Positions 43,967-52,679 of a stretch of DNA of 64,000 bases are shown here, piece by piece; positions within the stretch are counted from its first letter, which is position 1, and the number at the start of each line of letters is the position of its first letter. The position numbers and the translations under genes were made by a program. The notes beneath the pieces were generated by a model. It had not been told where the DNA came from and did no database searches. It saw only the letters and a program-made list of their open reading frames with translations. Origin of the DNA: Kribbella caucasensis (GTDB lineage: Bacteria; Actinomycetota; Actinomycetes; Propionibacteriales; Kribbellaceae); contig NZ_SNWQ01000005.1 of the NCBI RefSeq assembly GCF_004361855.1, positions 101,511-165,510 of the forward strand, written 5' to 3'.

Positions 43967-45276
43967 CCCGAGCGATCACCAGCACACTGCTGAGCCCGGA
44001 GCAGGGCGGTCCGGTGAAACGGACCGTCCTTCCCTCCGGGCTTCGTGTGCTCACCCAGTCCGTTCCGGGCTTCCGCTCGGTCACTTTCGGCGTCTGGGTC
44101 GGCGTCGGTTCCCGCGACGAGCCGGTCCACCTGTCCGGTGCGACGCATTTCCTCGAACACCTGCTGTTCAAGGGCACCGAGCGCCGCGACGCACTCGAGA
44201 TCTCCGCCTCTCTGGACGCGGTCGGTGGCGAGATGAACGCGTTCACCGGCAAGGAGTACACCTGCTACTACGCCCGGGTGCTCGACTCCGACCTGCCGCT
44301 CGCGGTGGACGTCATCTGCGACATGATCACCTCGGCCACGCTGACCGAGGAGGACGTCGAGAGCGAGCGGGACGTGATCGACGAAGAGATCGCGATGCAC
44401 GCCGACGAGACGTCGGACCACATCCACGACCTGTTCGCCGAACAACTCTGGGGCCCGACCCCACTCGGCCGCTCGATCACCGGTACGCCGGAGTCGGTGG
44501 CCGGCCTGACCCGTCGCCAGGTGGCCGGCTGGTACCGCCGTCGCTATCTGCCCGCGAACATGGTCGTCTCGGTGGCAGGCAACGTGGAGCACTCCGACGT
44601 AGTTCGCCTGGTCCGCAAGGCATTCGAGCGGCACTGGGTCAGCACTGACGCGGAGCCGGCTCCGGTACGACGAGGCTCGCGGCGCCGCGTCCCGACGTAC
44701 GGGGGAGTGCGGGTGCATCACCGGGACGCCGAGCAGGCACATCTGGTGCTGGGCATGCCCGGACTGGTCCGGAGTGACAATCGCCGATTCGTGGCCGGTG
44801 TGTTGCACGGGATCGTCGGTGGCGGCATGTCGTCCCGGTTGTTCCAGGAGGTGCGGGAGAAGCGCGGGCTGGCGTACTCGGTGTTCACCTTCGGCTCGGC
44901 GTACGCGGACTCCGGCATGGTCGGGGTGTACGCGGGCTGTCTGCCGAAGAAGGCTCCCGAGGTGCTGGACGTGATCCGGACCGAGCTGGAGTCGATTGCC
45001 AGCGGCAACATCACCCCGGACGAACTGCTCCGCGGCAAGGGCCAGATGCGTGGCTCGGTGGTGATGGGCCTGGAGGACACCGGTGCCAAGATGACCCGGA
45101 TCGCCAAGGCCGAACTCGTGTACGGCGAACTCCCCACCGTCGACACCCTGCTGCACCGCATCGACGCCGTCACCCTCGACGACGTCCGCACCCTGGCCGC
45201 CGACCTCTACGCCGGCGCCCCCGCCTTGACCGTGATGGGTCCCTTCGACGAAGACACCACGACCTTCGCGCTCTGA
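43963..45276 (+). CDS. M16-family zinc metallopeptidase
   Basis: 437 aa. Inverted zinc motif [11 protein letters not shown], followed by [19 protein letters not shown] and [15 protein letters not shown] (third zinc ligand), and the C-terminal M16 half ([23 protein letters not shown]). GTG start overlaps the pnp stop (GTGA). This pnp-adjacent arrangement is conserved in actinobacteria and resembles B. subtilis YmxG/MlpA and mitochondrial processing peptidase. Confidence 0.93.
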   Translation: MTRAITSTLLSPEQGGPVKRTVLPSGLRVLTQSVPGFRSVTFGVWVGVGSRDEPVHLSGATHFLEHLLFKGTERRDALEISASLDAVGGEMNAFTGKEYTCYYARVLDSDLPLAVDVICDMITSATLTEEDVESERDVIDEEIAMHADETSDHIHDLFAEQLWGPTPLGRSITGTPESVAGLTRRQVAGWYRRRYLPANMVVSVAGNVEHSDVVRLVRKAFERHWVSTDAEPAPVRRGSRRRVPTYGGVRVHHRDAEQAHLVLGMPGLVRSDNRRFVAGVLHGIVGGGMSSRLFQEVREKRGLAYSVFTFGSAYADSGMVGVYAGCLPKKAPEVLDVIRTELESIASGNITPDELLRGKGQMRGSVVMGLEDTGAKMTRIAKAELVYGELPTVDTLLHRIDAVTLDDVRTLAADLYAGAPALTVMGPFDEDTTTFAL

Positions 45277-45333
45277 GGTCCTCTCCTCGACAGGCCTGGT
45301 GCGCAGGCGCACACTGTCGAAGTGGGAGGACCT
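45276..45333 (+). terminator. Hairpin terminator after the M16 protease
   Basis: AGGTCCTC (45276-45283) pairs with GAGGACCT (45326-45333), and inside it TCGACAG (near 45287-45293) pairs with CTGTCGA (45314-45320). It begins at the last base of the stop codon. Confidence 0.75.
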
Positions 45334-45353
45334 GGGGGAGGGGGAGGTCAGCC

Positions 45354-46745
45354 ATGGGCACCATCACTTGGGACACGAACGCAGTCAACGATCTCGCGCT
45401 GGACTTTCGGGGCGATCTCGTCCACCCGGGCGATGCGTCGTACGACGAGTTGCGCCGAGTCTGGAACGGGTCGATCGATCGTCGGCCGGGCCTGATCGCC
45501 CGCTGCACCGGCGTCGCCGACATCCGGTCCGCGCTCGCGTTCGCCCGCCGTACCGGTGGGCCGGTGGCGGTCCGCGGCGGCGGCCACAGCTTCCCCGGTC
45601 ACTCGACCTGCGACGGGGGTGTTCTGCTGGACCTGGCGCTTCTGAAGGGCATCCGGGTCGACCCCGTACGACGTACCGCGCGGGCTCAGGCCGGCGTGCT
45701 GCTCGGGGAACTCGATCGCGAGACGCAGGCGTTCGGGCTCGCCACACCGTCCGGCATCGTCACCCACACCGGTCTCGCCGGTCTCACGTTGGGCGGCGGG
45801 ATCGGCTGGTTGATGCGCAAGTACGGGCTGAGCATCGACAACCTGATCTCGGTCGACGTGGTGACCGCCGAGGGCGAGCTGGTGACCGCGAGCGAAGACG
45901 CCAACGCCGATCTGTTCTGGGGGATCCGGGGTGGCGGCGGGAACTTCGGCATCGTCACTGAGTTCGAGTTCCGGCTGCATCCGGTCGGGCCGATCGTTTA
46001 TGCCCGCCCGGTGATGTGGCCGATGGAGCGGTCGGCGGAGTTGCTGCGCTTCTACCGTGACTGGATCACCGACATTCCGGACGAGCTGACCACCGCGGTG
46101 ATCCACCGATGGATTCCGGCCCTGCCGACGATCCCGACCGAGTTCCACGGCCGCCCCGTCGTCGTGATTGTCGCCTGTTACGCCGGTGCGGTCGAGGACG
46201 GCGAGCAGGTGATCGCGCCGCTGAAGGCCTTCGCACCACCGCTGCTGGATCTTTGCCTGCCGAAGCCGTTCGTGGCCCATCAGGCGATGTTCGACCCCAG
46301 CTTCCCGCACGGCTGGTGGTACTACATGCGGGCCTGCGATGTCGCCGAACTGTCCGACGAGGTCGTCGACATCGCCGCCGCGCGCGGTCTGGCGATCAAC
46401 TCACCGCTGACGTCGTACCCGATCTTCCACCTCGGTGGCGCGATCTCCCGGGTGCCTGCGGACAGTACGGCGTTCGGCGACCGATCGAGCGGCCACACCT
46501 TCAACTTCGTCGGTGCGACCACGGGCCCGGACGGATTCCCCGCGGAGCGCGAATGGGTCCGGGACTCCTGGCGGGCGATCGAACCGCACCAGTCCGGCGC
46601 CTACGTCAACTTCCTCACCGACGAGGGCGAGGACCGGATCCGGTCCGCGTACGGCGCCTCGACGTACGACAAACTGCAGGACCTGAAGCGAAAGTACGAC
46701 CCGGACAACCTCTTCCACCTCAACCAGAACATCCCACCTCACTGA
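45354..46745 (+). CDS. FAD-linked oxidoreductase (berberine-bridge/PCMH type)
   Basis: 463 aa. PCMH FAD-binding domain with VAVRGGGHSFPGHSTCDGG, whose His is the usual 8-alpha covalent FAD site, and GIVTHTGLAGLTLGGGIGWLMRKYG, where the second covalent Cys of bicovalent enzymes is absent. C-terminal BBE domain ends in YDKLQDLKRKYDPDNLFHLNQNI. GGAGG upstream of the ATG. Such enzymes oxidise sugars, alcohols or alkaloids; substrate unknown. It stands alone between a terminator and an HxlR regulator. Confidence 0.88.
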   Translation: MGTITWDTNAVNDLALDFRGDLVHPGDASYDELRRVWNGSIDRRPGLIARCTGVADIRSALAFARRTGGPVAVRGGGHSFPGHSTCDGGVLLDLALLKGIRVDPVRRTARAQAGVLLGELDRETQAFGLATPSGIVTHTGLAGLTLGGGIGWLMRKYGLSIDNLISVDVVTAEGELVTASEDANADLFWGIRGGGGNFGIVTEFEFRLHPVGPIVYARPVMWPMERSAELLRFYRDWITDIPDELTTAVIHRWIPALPTIPTEFHGRPVVVIVACYAGAVEDGEQVIAPLKAFAPPLLDLCLPKPFVAHQAMFDPSFPHGWWYYMRACDVAELSDEVVDIAAARGLAINSPLTSYPIFHLGGAISRVPADSTAFGDRSSGHTFNFVGATTGPDGFPAEREWVRDSWRAIEPHQSGAYVNFLTDEGEDRIRSAYGASTYDKLQDLKRKYDPDNLFHLNQNIPPH

Positions 46746-46926
46746 GCCGGGCCGCTGGCGCATCCCTACCGCCGACGATGCGCGGCTGCGTTCCGGCGGC
46801 GAGCCCGATGGGTCGGAAGGGAACGAGTCGGCGTGACGGGTGACGGGCGGGTGTACCCGGGTTTACCGCCTGGGCTCGGCGTGGGTTCTCCGGCGTGTGG
46901 TAACCGCCTGTCGACTTTGCCGCCGG

Positions 46927-47397
46927 TCAGGCGTCGGCGGGTTCGGCGTGGATGGTGTCGCGGGTTACCGGCTGGCCACAGTGGTGACAGAGCAGGTCGA
47001 CTTCGAGCGGCTGGCCGCAGGAGTGCCGACGGGTGAGGGCCGGGGTGTCCACCGCCCACCTGTCGCCCCACTGGGAGAGAGCGAGCATGACCGGGAAGAG
47101 TTCCCGGCCGGCCTCGGTGAAATGGTATTCGTGGCGGGGCGGGTGTTCGCTGTACGGCCGGCGTTCGATGACGCCGGCAGCCTCCAGCTTGCGGAGTCGG
47201 TCGGCGAGGATGTCGCGGGACACCCCGGTGTAGCCGGCGATACGGGCGAAGCGGTGCACGCCGTAGCCGATCTCCCGCAGGGCCAGGAGCGACCACCGCT
47301 CGCCAAGGACGTCCAGAGCGCCTGCGAGTGAGCAGGGACGGACCTCCAAGGGTTGCTCGGCCATGCGGATGCTGGGGCGTGGGTCGGGATCGGTCAT
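46927..47397 (-). CDS. HxlR-family transcriptional regulator
   Basis: About 156 aa. Winged HTH: CSLAGALDVLGERWSLLALREI, YTGVSRDILADRLRKLEAAGVIERRPY, YHFTEAGRELFPVML. Cys near the N-terminus is typical of redox- or electrophile-sensing HxlR proteins. The C-terminal extension has HSCGQPLEVDLLCHHCGQPV, a likely zinc ribbon. ATG at 47397 or GTG at 47400. Divergent from an SDR gene across an inverted-repeat operator. Confidence 0.88.
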   Translation of the reverse strand: MTDPDPRPSIRMAEQPLEVRPCSLAGALDVLGERWSLLALREIGYGVHRFARIAGYTGVSRDILADRLRKLEAAGVIERRPYSEHPPRHEYHFTEAGRELFPVMLALSQWGDRWAVDTPALTRRHSCGQPLEVDLLCHHCGQPVTRDTIHAEPADA

Positions 47398-47415
47398 CAC
47401 CTCACGTTAGCCCGG

Positions 47416-47478
47416 TGTGTTGCGATTTCCAACTCACTGGTCTACCGTTACGACCTGTCGGTAGGAAATCACAACACA
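47416..47478. promoter_or_regulatory. Inverted-repeat operator between hxlR and SDR genes
   Basis: TGTGTTGCGATTTCC (47416-47430) is mirrored by GGAAATCACAACACA (47464-47478), 14 of 15 positions complementary. Inside it CTACCG (47442-47447) is mirrored by CGGTAG (47459-47464). The whole element fills the divergent promoter spacer, as expected for an HxlR operator. Confidence 0.75.
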
Positions 47479-47505
47479 CCACTTCTTCTTTGAGATCCGG
47501 AGTTC

Positions 47506-48324
47506 ATGATGACGACAGCTCGCCCGGTGGCACTCGTGACAGGTGCGTCCTCCGGCATCGGGAAGGAAGCCGCGCTCGCGCTGGTCAAAGCGGGTTACGA
47601 CGTGGTCGGCACCAGCCGCGACACCTCGCGCGTCACCCCGCTGGAAGGGGTGACGTTCCTCGACCTCGACGTGGCCAGCGACACCTCGGCCACCGCCACA
47701 GTCCAGCAGATGATCGAGCGGTTCGGGCGGATCGACGTCCTCGTCAACAACGCCGGCATCGGCTCGATCGGCGCGGCCGAGGAAAGCTCCATCGCGCAGG
47801 CCCAAGCGGTCTTCGACATCAACGTCTTCGGAGTCATGCGCATGGTGAAGGAGGTCCTGCCACACATGCGAGCCCGGGGACGCGGGCGCATCATCAACCT
47901 CTCGTCCGTACAGGGATTCATCCCCGCGCCCTTCATGGCCGTCTACGGCGCCTCCAAACACGCGATCGAGGGCTACTCCCAGTCCCTGGACCACGAGGTC
48001 CGGGAGTACGGCATCCGAGCACTGCTCGTCGAACCTGCCTACACCAGGACCGGATTCGAGGCCAACAGCACGCAGCCCGACATGCCGCTGCAGGTGTACG
48101 CACAGCAGCGGCAGACCTTCGGCCGCGTGATGGCGGCGGCGATCAAGGACGGCGACGACCCCGCCATCGTCGCCAAGGTGATCGTCGCGGCGGCGACGGA
48201 CCCGAAGCCGAAGCTGCGCTACACCGCGGGCACCTTGGCCGGACGCGCCAGCACATTGCGCCGCTTCGTTCCCGCCTGGGCCTTCGACAGTCAGATCCGC
48301 AAGCTCAACCAACTGGCCGGCTGA
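47506..48324 (+). CDS. Short-chain dehydrogenase/reductase
   Basis: 272-aa classical SDR: ALVTGASSGIGKEAALAL (NADP-binding TGxxxGIG), LVNNAGIGSIG, NLSSVQG, catalytic YGASKHAIEG (Tyr and Lys). The C-terminal RRFVPAWAFDSQIRKLNQLAG is typical of the SDRs often paired with HxlR or TetR regulators. ATG at 47506 or 47509. Its last bases plus 20 downstream bases recur at 52661-52694. Confidence 0.9.
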   Translation: MMTTARPVALVTGASSGIGKEAALALVKAGYDVVGTSRDTSRVTPLEGVTFLDLDVASDTSATATVQQMIERFGRIDVLVNNAGIGSIGAAEESSIAQAQAVFDINVFGVMRMVKEVLPHMRARGRGRIINLSSVQGFIPAPFMAVYGASKHAIEGYSQSLDHEVREYGIRALLVEPAYTRTGFEANSTQPDMPLQVYAQQRQTFGRVMAAAIKDGDDPAIVAKVIVAAATDPKPKLRYTAGTLAGRASTLRRFVPAWAFDSQIRKLNQLAG

Positions 48325-48374
48325 ACACACGCCTACCCCGAACCCCAGCACTCCGTTCAGACCGGGAGAGGCTC

Positions 48375-48887
48375 ATGCCAGAAACCACCAACACCGCCGC
48401 CGCGACCGTCGCGCGCTGGTCCGCCGCCGCGGAAAACGGTGACGCCGACGCCGCCGTCGCCTGCTTGAGCCCGGATATCGTCCTCAGCTCGCCGCTCACG
48501 GAGCAGTTCCGCCTCGAGGGATCTGACCAGCTACGCGACTTCCTGGACTCGGCGTTCACCGCGATCGAGGACATTCGCTTCCACACCCAGATCGGCCAGG
48601 GCGACACGTACGCGCTGGCCTACCGGGCGCAGGTAGGGACCCAGCCGTTCGAGGAGGCGCAATAGCTGCGGCTCGACGACAAGGCACAGATCAGGGAGAT
48701 CACACTCTTCGGGCGTCCGATGCCGGCCCTCACCGCCCTGATGATCACCCTCGGGCCGGAACTCGCCCGCCGGCAGGGCCGCCGCGGCCTCGCGGCGCTC
48801 ATGCGCGCCAGTACCACACCGGTGCACGCGATGGTCACCTTCGGGGACCGCCGCATTGTCCCCCTGACCCGGCCCCCCCAGCCCTGA
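48375..48887 (+). pseudogene. SnoaL-like (NTF2-fold) protein interrupted by an in-frame TAG
   Basis: ATG at 48375 with GGGAGAGG upstream begins an NTF2-like protein (VARWSAAAENGDADAAVACL, FLDSAFTAIEDIRFHTQIG). A TAG at 48663-48665 stops it after 96 residues (FEEAQ). The same frame stays open for 73 more codons (LRLDDKAQIREITLFGRPMP ... PLTRPPQP) to a TGA at 48885-48887, and this continuation looks like the rest of the domain. It is one codon away from an intact 170-residue gene, so a nonsense mutation is likely. The 96-residue form could still be made. Confidence 0.7.
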
Positions 48888-49287
48888 ACGGCACAAGGAC
48901 GAATGAGGCGATTCGCCGTACCGGGTTCTCCGGACACCCTCGTTCAGTGGCTTCCCGTCAGAAGACGATCTCGTTCACACCCCGATCCTGGAACGGCACA
49001 GATTGCCTCCACATAGCTCTCCAGCCCGATGGTCCCGAACTCGTTCAGCAGCATGTCGGGGGTCTTCGAGGCCCTTTCACGAGCTCCAGAGACGCCCGGC
49101 CGACGATGTCCTGTCGCGATCGGCGACGACGGAGAACTGTGGAGATTCGTGATTATGGCCGCGAACGCCATCCTGGTCGGAGTGGTTGGCGGGCTCGTCT
49201 TCATGTCCGTGAGTGCTCCGACCAGTCCGCGGTTTGTCGCCAGCACCTGCGGGTGCGGGTGGCGAGGTCGTGTTCGACGGCATGATT
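48888..49287. other. 400-base region without a supported gene
   Basis: Lower GC than its neighbours in places. A minus-strand frame ending near 48944 contains LLNEFGTIGLESYVEAICAVPGSG, which has protein-like composition but no recognisable domain or start. A plus-strand frame from about 49155 has a hydrophobic stretch (AILVGVVGGLVFMSVSA). Neither is convincing; the area may be the remnant of a decayed gene. Confidence 0.4.
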
Positions 49288-51309
49288 TCAGGTGTCGTAG
49301 TCGACGGTGACCGACGGCGTGATGGGGTGGGCTTGGCAGGTGAGCACGTAGCCGGCTTCCACAACGGCCGGCGGTAGGGCGAAGTTTTGTTCCATCGCGA
49401 CCGACCCCAGCAGTACCTTCGCCTTGCAGGTGCCGCAGGCTCCGCCGAGGCAGGCGTAGGGCGCCTCCAGTCCGGCCTTCAGCGCGGACTCGAGGACGGT
49501 GTCGCCGGCTGACAGCGAGACCTCGTGCTGACGGCCGCGCAGGCTGACCGCGACCGTCGCCGGGGCGAAGCCGTCGGCGACCTTGGGCTTCTGGTAGCCG
49601 TGGAAGAGCTCCACGTGGACGCGGTCCGGCTCGGCGCCGCGCTCGATGAGCAGTCCGCGCAGGTCGGTCACCATCTCGACCGGTCCACACAGGAACCATT
49701 CGTCCACCGAGGCCGCGGCCAGGTCGGAGCCGAGCCATTGTTCGAGCTTCGGGCGGTCGACGCGACCGCGAAGATGTGCCGGGTGTCGCGGATCGCGCGA
49801 GCGCACGTGGATGATCCGGAGCCGGTCGGCGTAACGCGCCTCGAGGTCGTCCAGCACGTCGCGGAACATCGTGCTGTCCGCGTCCCGGTTGCCGTAGAGC
49901 AGGGTGAAGCAGCTTTCGGTCTCGACGACAAGTGCTGTCTGCAGGATCGAGAGCACTGGGGTGATGCCGCTGCCAGCGGCAATCGCCACGTAGTTCTTCC
50001 TGGCGAGTGGGTGGAGCGGTGTGCCGAACGAACCGGACGGTGTCATCAGATCGAGGGTGTCGCCGGCCCGGAGTTGCTCCATCGCGAAGGTGGAGAAGGC
50101 CCCGCCAGGAATGTGCTTGACGGCGATCGCCAGCGTGTCGGAGGTGGCCGAGGAGCAGATGGAGTAGTTGCGCCGTACGCCCTCGCCTCCGAGGTCGGTG
50201 CGGACGCTGACGTGCTGACCGGGCTCGAAGGAGAACTGGTCGCCCAGGTCGACGGGCACCCCGAAGCGGATCAGCACGCTGTCATCGGTCAACCGGTCGA
50301 CGCTGGCGACCCGGACCGGGTGGAACACCGCGGCACGGGCGGAGGAACGCTTCGGCATCCGCACTGGGAGGATCCGGGCCAGTTTGCCGTTCAGCCGCTT
50401 CCACTCGCGGTACTCATTCGGGTCGAGCTGCTGGCCGAAGACGGTGCCGATCGCGGCATCACGCTCGAGGTAGGCCTCCTCGTTGCGTCGCCAGGCTGCG
50501 ACGTAGCGGTGGAACGGGATCGAGGGGTGCAGGTGGTGGACGAGGTGGTAGTTCTGCGAGAGGAGCAGAGGTGTGAGGATCCACTCAGAGCCGACGCGGT
50601 TGCGGGTGGCGCGGTAGCGGTTCTCCTGCTGAGTGTCCTCAAGGTCGTGGTGCGGCAACCAGTCGAACCACCACGCCAGGACGAACATGGCGACCCGCTC
50701 GGGGATCAGGTACAGAACCGCCAGCGTCCACAGGTGTCCGGTGAACGCAGAGGTGACGATCACGGCGACACTCATCACCAGCAGGAACGAGGTCTCCAAC
50801 ACCTCTGCCCGGGGACGGCGCCTCACGTTGCGCACCAGAAGGGCCAGGTACGGCACGTCCATCAGCGCGAACCGAACGGGGACCTGCCACAACGGCGCGC
50901 CGCTGACGAAGTGGTCGGGGTCGTTCTCGTCGTCGTTGGTGTTGCGGTGGTGCTCGATATGGATGAACGCGAACGACTTGAACGAGATCAGCGGCGAGAC
51001 GAAGAGCATGGCGACCCGGCCGAAGGCCACGTCGACCCAGCGGTGGGTGCTCACCGAGTAATGCGCGGCGTCGTGCAGCACGGTGAACAACACGAAGATC
51101 GCGGTCGCGCTGAGCAAGACCGTCGCCGGGGCGGGAAGCCTGTCGGCCAGCGCCGCCCACGTGGAGACAGCGAAGACCGCGATGGCACCGGAGAAGATGC
51201 CAACAATGGGCCACGAGATCGCCGGGACCCCAACGCCGGGGTCAGGAAGCGCGTGTGGCGAGGCTGCGGGCGCGGGTTGCTCCGTGGTTCCTGACATGCT
51301 CCGCAACAT
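49288..51309 (-). CDS. Fatty-acid-desaturase-like hydroxylase fused to ferredoxin reductase and 2Fe-2S ferredoxin
   Basis: 673 aa (start 51309, or ATG at 51297). Residues about 30-300: membrane di-iron domain with His boxes HDAAH (79-83), HIEHH (117-121) and HLVHHLHP (255-262). About 330-570: FAD/NAD(P)H reductase (RRNYSICSS, GSGITPVLSILQ, LLYGNRD, CGPVEMV). About 585-673: plant-type 2Fe-2S ferredoxin with Cys620, 625, 628 and 658. A self-sufficient oxygenase: electrons pass from NAD(P)H through FAD and Fe-S to the di-iron site. Its substrate (fatty acid, alkane or terpenoid) is unknown. Probably controlled by the adjacent PucR-type regulator. Confidence 0.88.
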   Translation of the reverse strand: MLRSMSGTTEQPAPAASPHALPDPGVGVPAISWPIVGIFSGAIAVFAVSTWAALADRLPAPATVLLSATAIFVLFTVLHDAAHYSVSTHRWVDVAFGRVAMLFVSPLISFKSFAFIHIEHHRNTNDDENDPDHFVSGAPLWQVPVRFALMDVPYLALLVRNVRRRPRAEVLETSFLLVMSVAVIVTSAFTGHLWTLAVLYLIPERVAMFVLAWWFDWLPHHDLEDTQQENRYRATRNRVGSEWILTPLLLSQNYHLVHHLHPSIPFHRYVAAWRRNEEAYLERDAAIGTVFGQQLDPNEYREWKRLNGKLARILPVRMPKRSSARAAVFHPVRVASVDRLTDDSVLIRFGVPVDLGDQFSFEPGQHVSVRTDLGGEGVRRNYSICSSATSDTLAIAVKHIPGGAFSTFAMEQLRAGDTLDLMTPSGSFGTPLHPLARKNYVAIAAGSGITPVLSILQTALVVETESCFTLLYGNRDADSTMFRDVLDDLEARYADRLRIIHVRSRDPRHPAHLRGRVDRPKLEQWLGSDLAAASVDEWFLCGPVEMVTDLRGLLIERGAEPDRVHVELFHGYQKPKVADGFAPATVAVSLRGRQHEVSLSAGDTVLESALKAGLEAPYACLGGACGTCKAKVLLGSVAMEQNFALPPAVVEAGYVLTCQAHPITPSVTVDYDT

Positions 51310-51375
51310 ACGAACCGCGAGCTACCCATGCCAGGGGTACCGAGCCCACGCCGGTGTGCGCACAGCACATACCGG

Positions 51376-52644
51376 TCAGGTTCGGCCGGGTTCCGAGGTG
51401 AGCACCACTGGGCCGAGCACATGGACCAGCCGCAGCGCTGCATGCAGCTCGGCAACACGCTCCGTAGCGGGACGCCCTCGATGTTCCTCTGCCCGGCGCA
51501 TGCGCTGCAGCACAGTGTTGCGGTGTACCCCCAACTCCGCGGCGGCGGCTGCCAGCCCTCCCTGTGCGTCGAGCACTGCCAGCAGCGCCCGTCGTTCCTC
51601 GTCCTCCCGGCGCCCCTTGACCGCCAGGGCACCGAGCTCGCTCGCGACGAAGGCACGGGCAAGGTCCAGGTCGCCGCTCATCGTGTCCACGAGCGCCACC
51701 TCGGCGTACGACGTCACCGGAGCTCCCCGGCCGGAGAGCTCGATAATCCGACAGCCGCGCTGCGCCTGGGCGTGGGAGTCGCGGAAGCCGCCGGGGCCCT
51801 GCGCCGGCGTGCCGATGGAGATCCGGACCATATTGGGGATCTGGTCGGCCAATGCCGCCAGGTCCGCTGGCGCCACATCGGGAGCGCGCGTGGTGGAGAC
51901 CCAGCCCCACAGCGCCTGGGAGCCGTCCGGGACGAGCAGGGGATGAAGGGAACCGAAGTGAGCACCGACCGCTGTACCAACGCGCGCGAGGTCGGCGTCA
52001 TCGCGATCGGTCCAGCAGACGAAGGCGGTCTGCCATCCGGTGAGCCGGTGGGACAAGGTGTGCTCGGCACGCCCGAGGTCGATCTGGTCGCCGGCGATCA
52101 ACCTGCGGACCGCGTCAGTCCTGGCCGCGCGGACTCGGTTCTGCATGCGGTCGAGCTCGGCGATGTACTCGGCGGCGACCTCGCTGGAGATGCGGTCGAC
52201 GTATGCGAAGGCGTAGCGCTGCAGGTTGGCCACCACCGCAAGGGTGAGGGTCGGGTCGGGCACCACGTCGGCGATCCCGGTGAGAATGCGCGCGCTGAAG
52301 TAGGCGTGGCCGAGCCGGTAGAAGCGCAGCATCACATCGACGCTGTAGCCGCGGGCCGCCATGGCGCGCGCATGCTCGAGGGCGGTGACCGGCGCCGTCG
52401 CGGCGCTCACATCGATACCGTGCCGGACCATCGACAGCGCTGCCTCAAGGTTCGACGAGCACGACCCGAGCGTCAGGCCGCGGAGATCGTCATCGGCACG
52501 GGCCTCGGGGATACGTTCGAGGATGTAGTCGAGCATGTCATCGGCGTGCGACGACACGTTCCCCAGCAGTTCAGCGGCAGTGCGGCGCAACTCGACCACT
52601 GCCGACTCGGGAAGGTCTGCCGACTCACCCGCCCTCTCACCCAT
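51376..52644 (-). CDS. PucR-family transcriptional regulator
   Basis: 422 aa. N-terminal sensory part (AVVELRRTAAELLGNVSSHADDMLDYIL), a GGDEF-like middle domain, and a C-terminal HTH (AAAELGVHRNTVLQRMRRAEE) of the PucR/CdaR class, which usually activates neighbouring catabolic genes. Lies 66 bases upstream of the desaturase-reductase gene on the same strand. Confidence 0.88.
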   Translation of the reverse strand: MGERAGESADLPESAVVELRRTAAELLGNVSSHADDMLDYILERIPEARADDDLRGLTLGSCSSNLEAALSMVRHGIDVSAATAPVTALEHARAMAARGYSVDVMLRFYRLGHAYFSARILTGIADVVPDPTLTLAVVANLQRYAFAYVDRISSEVAAEYIAELDRMQNRVRAARTDAVRRLIAGDQIDLGRAEHTLSHRLTGWQTAFVCWTDRDDADLARVGTAVGAHFGSLHPLLVPDGSQALWGWVSTTRAPDVAPADLAALADQIPNMVRISIGTPAQGPGGFRDSHAQAQRGCRIIELSGRGAPVTSYAEVALVDTMSGDLDLARAFVASELGALAVKGRREDEERRALLAVLDAQGGLAAAAAELGVHRNTVLQRMRRAEEHRGRPATERVAELHAALRLVHVLGPVVLTSEPGRT

Positions 52645-52679
52645 GCCGGAAGACTATCGACTGGCCGGCTGACACCCGC

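Noticed and set aside
49155..49306. Small membrane protein with a hydrophobic stretch
   Set aside because: No RBS, no recognisable family, and an Arg-rich tail typical of a wrong frame.
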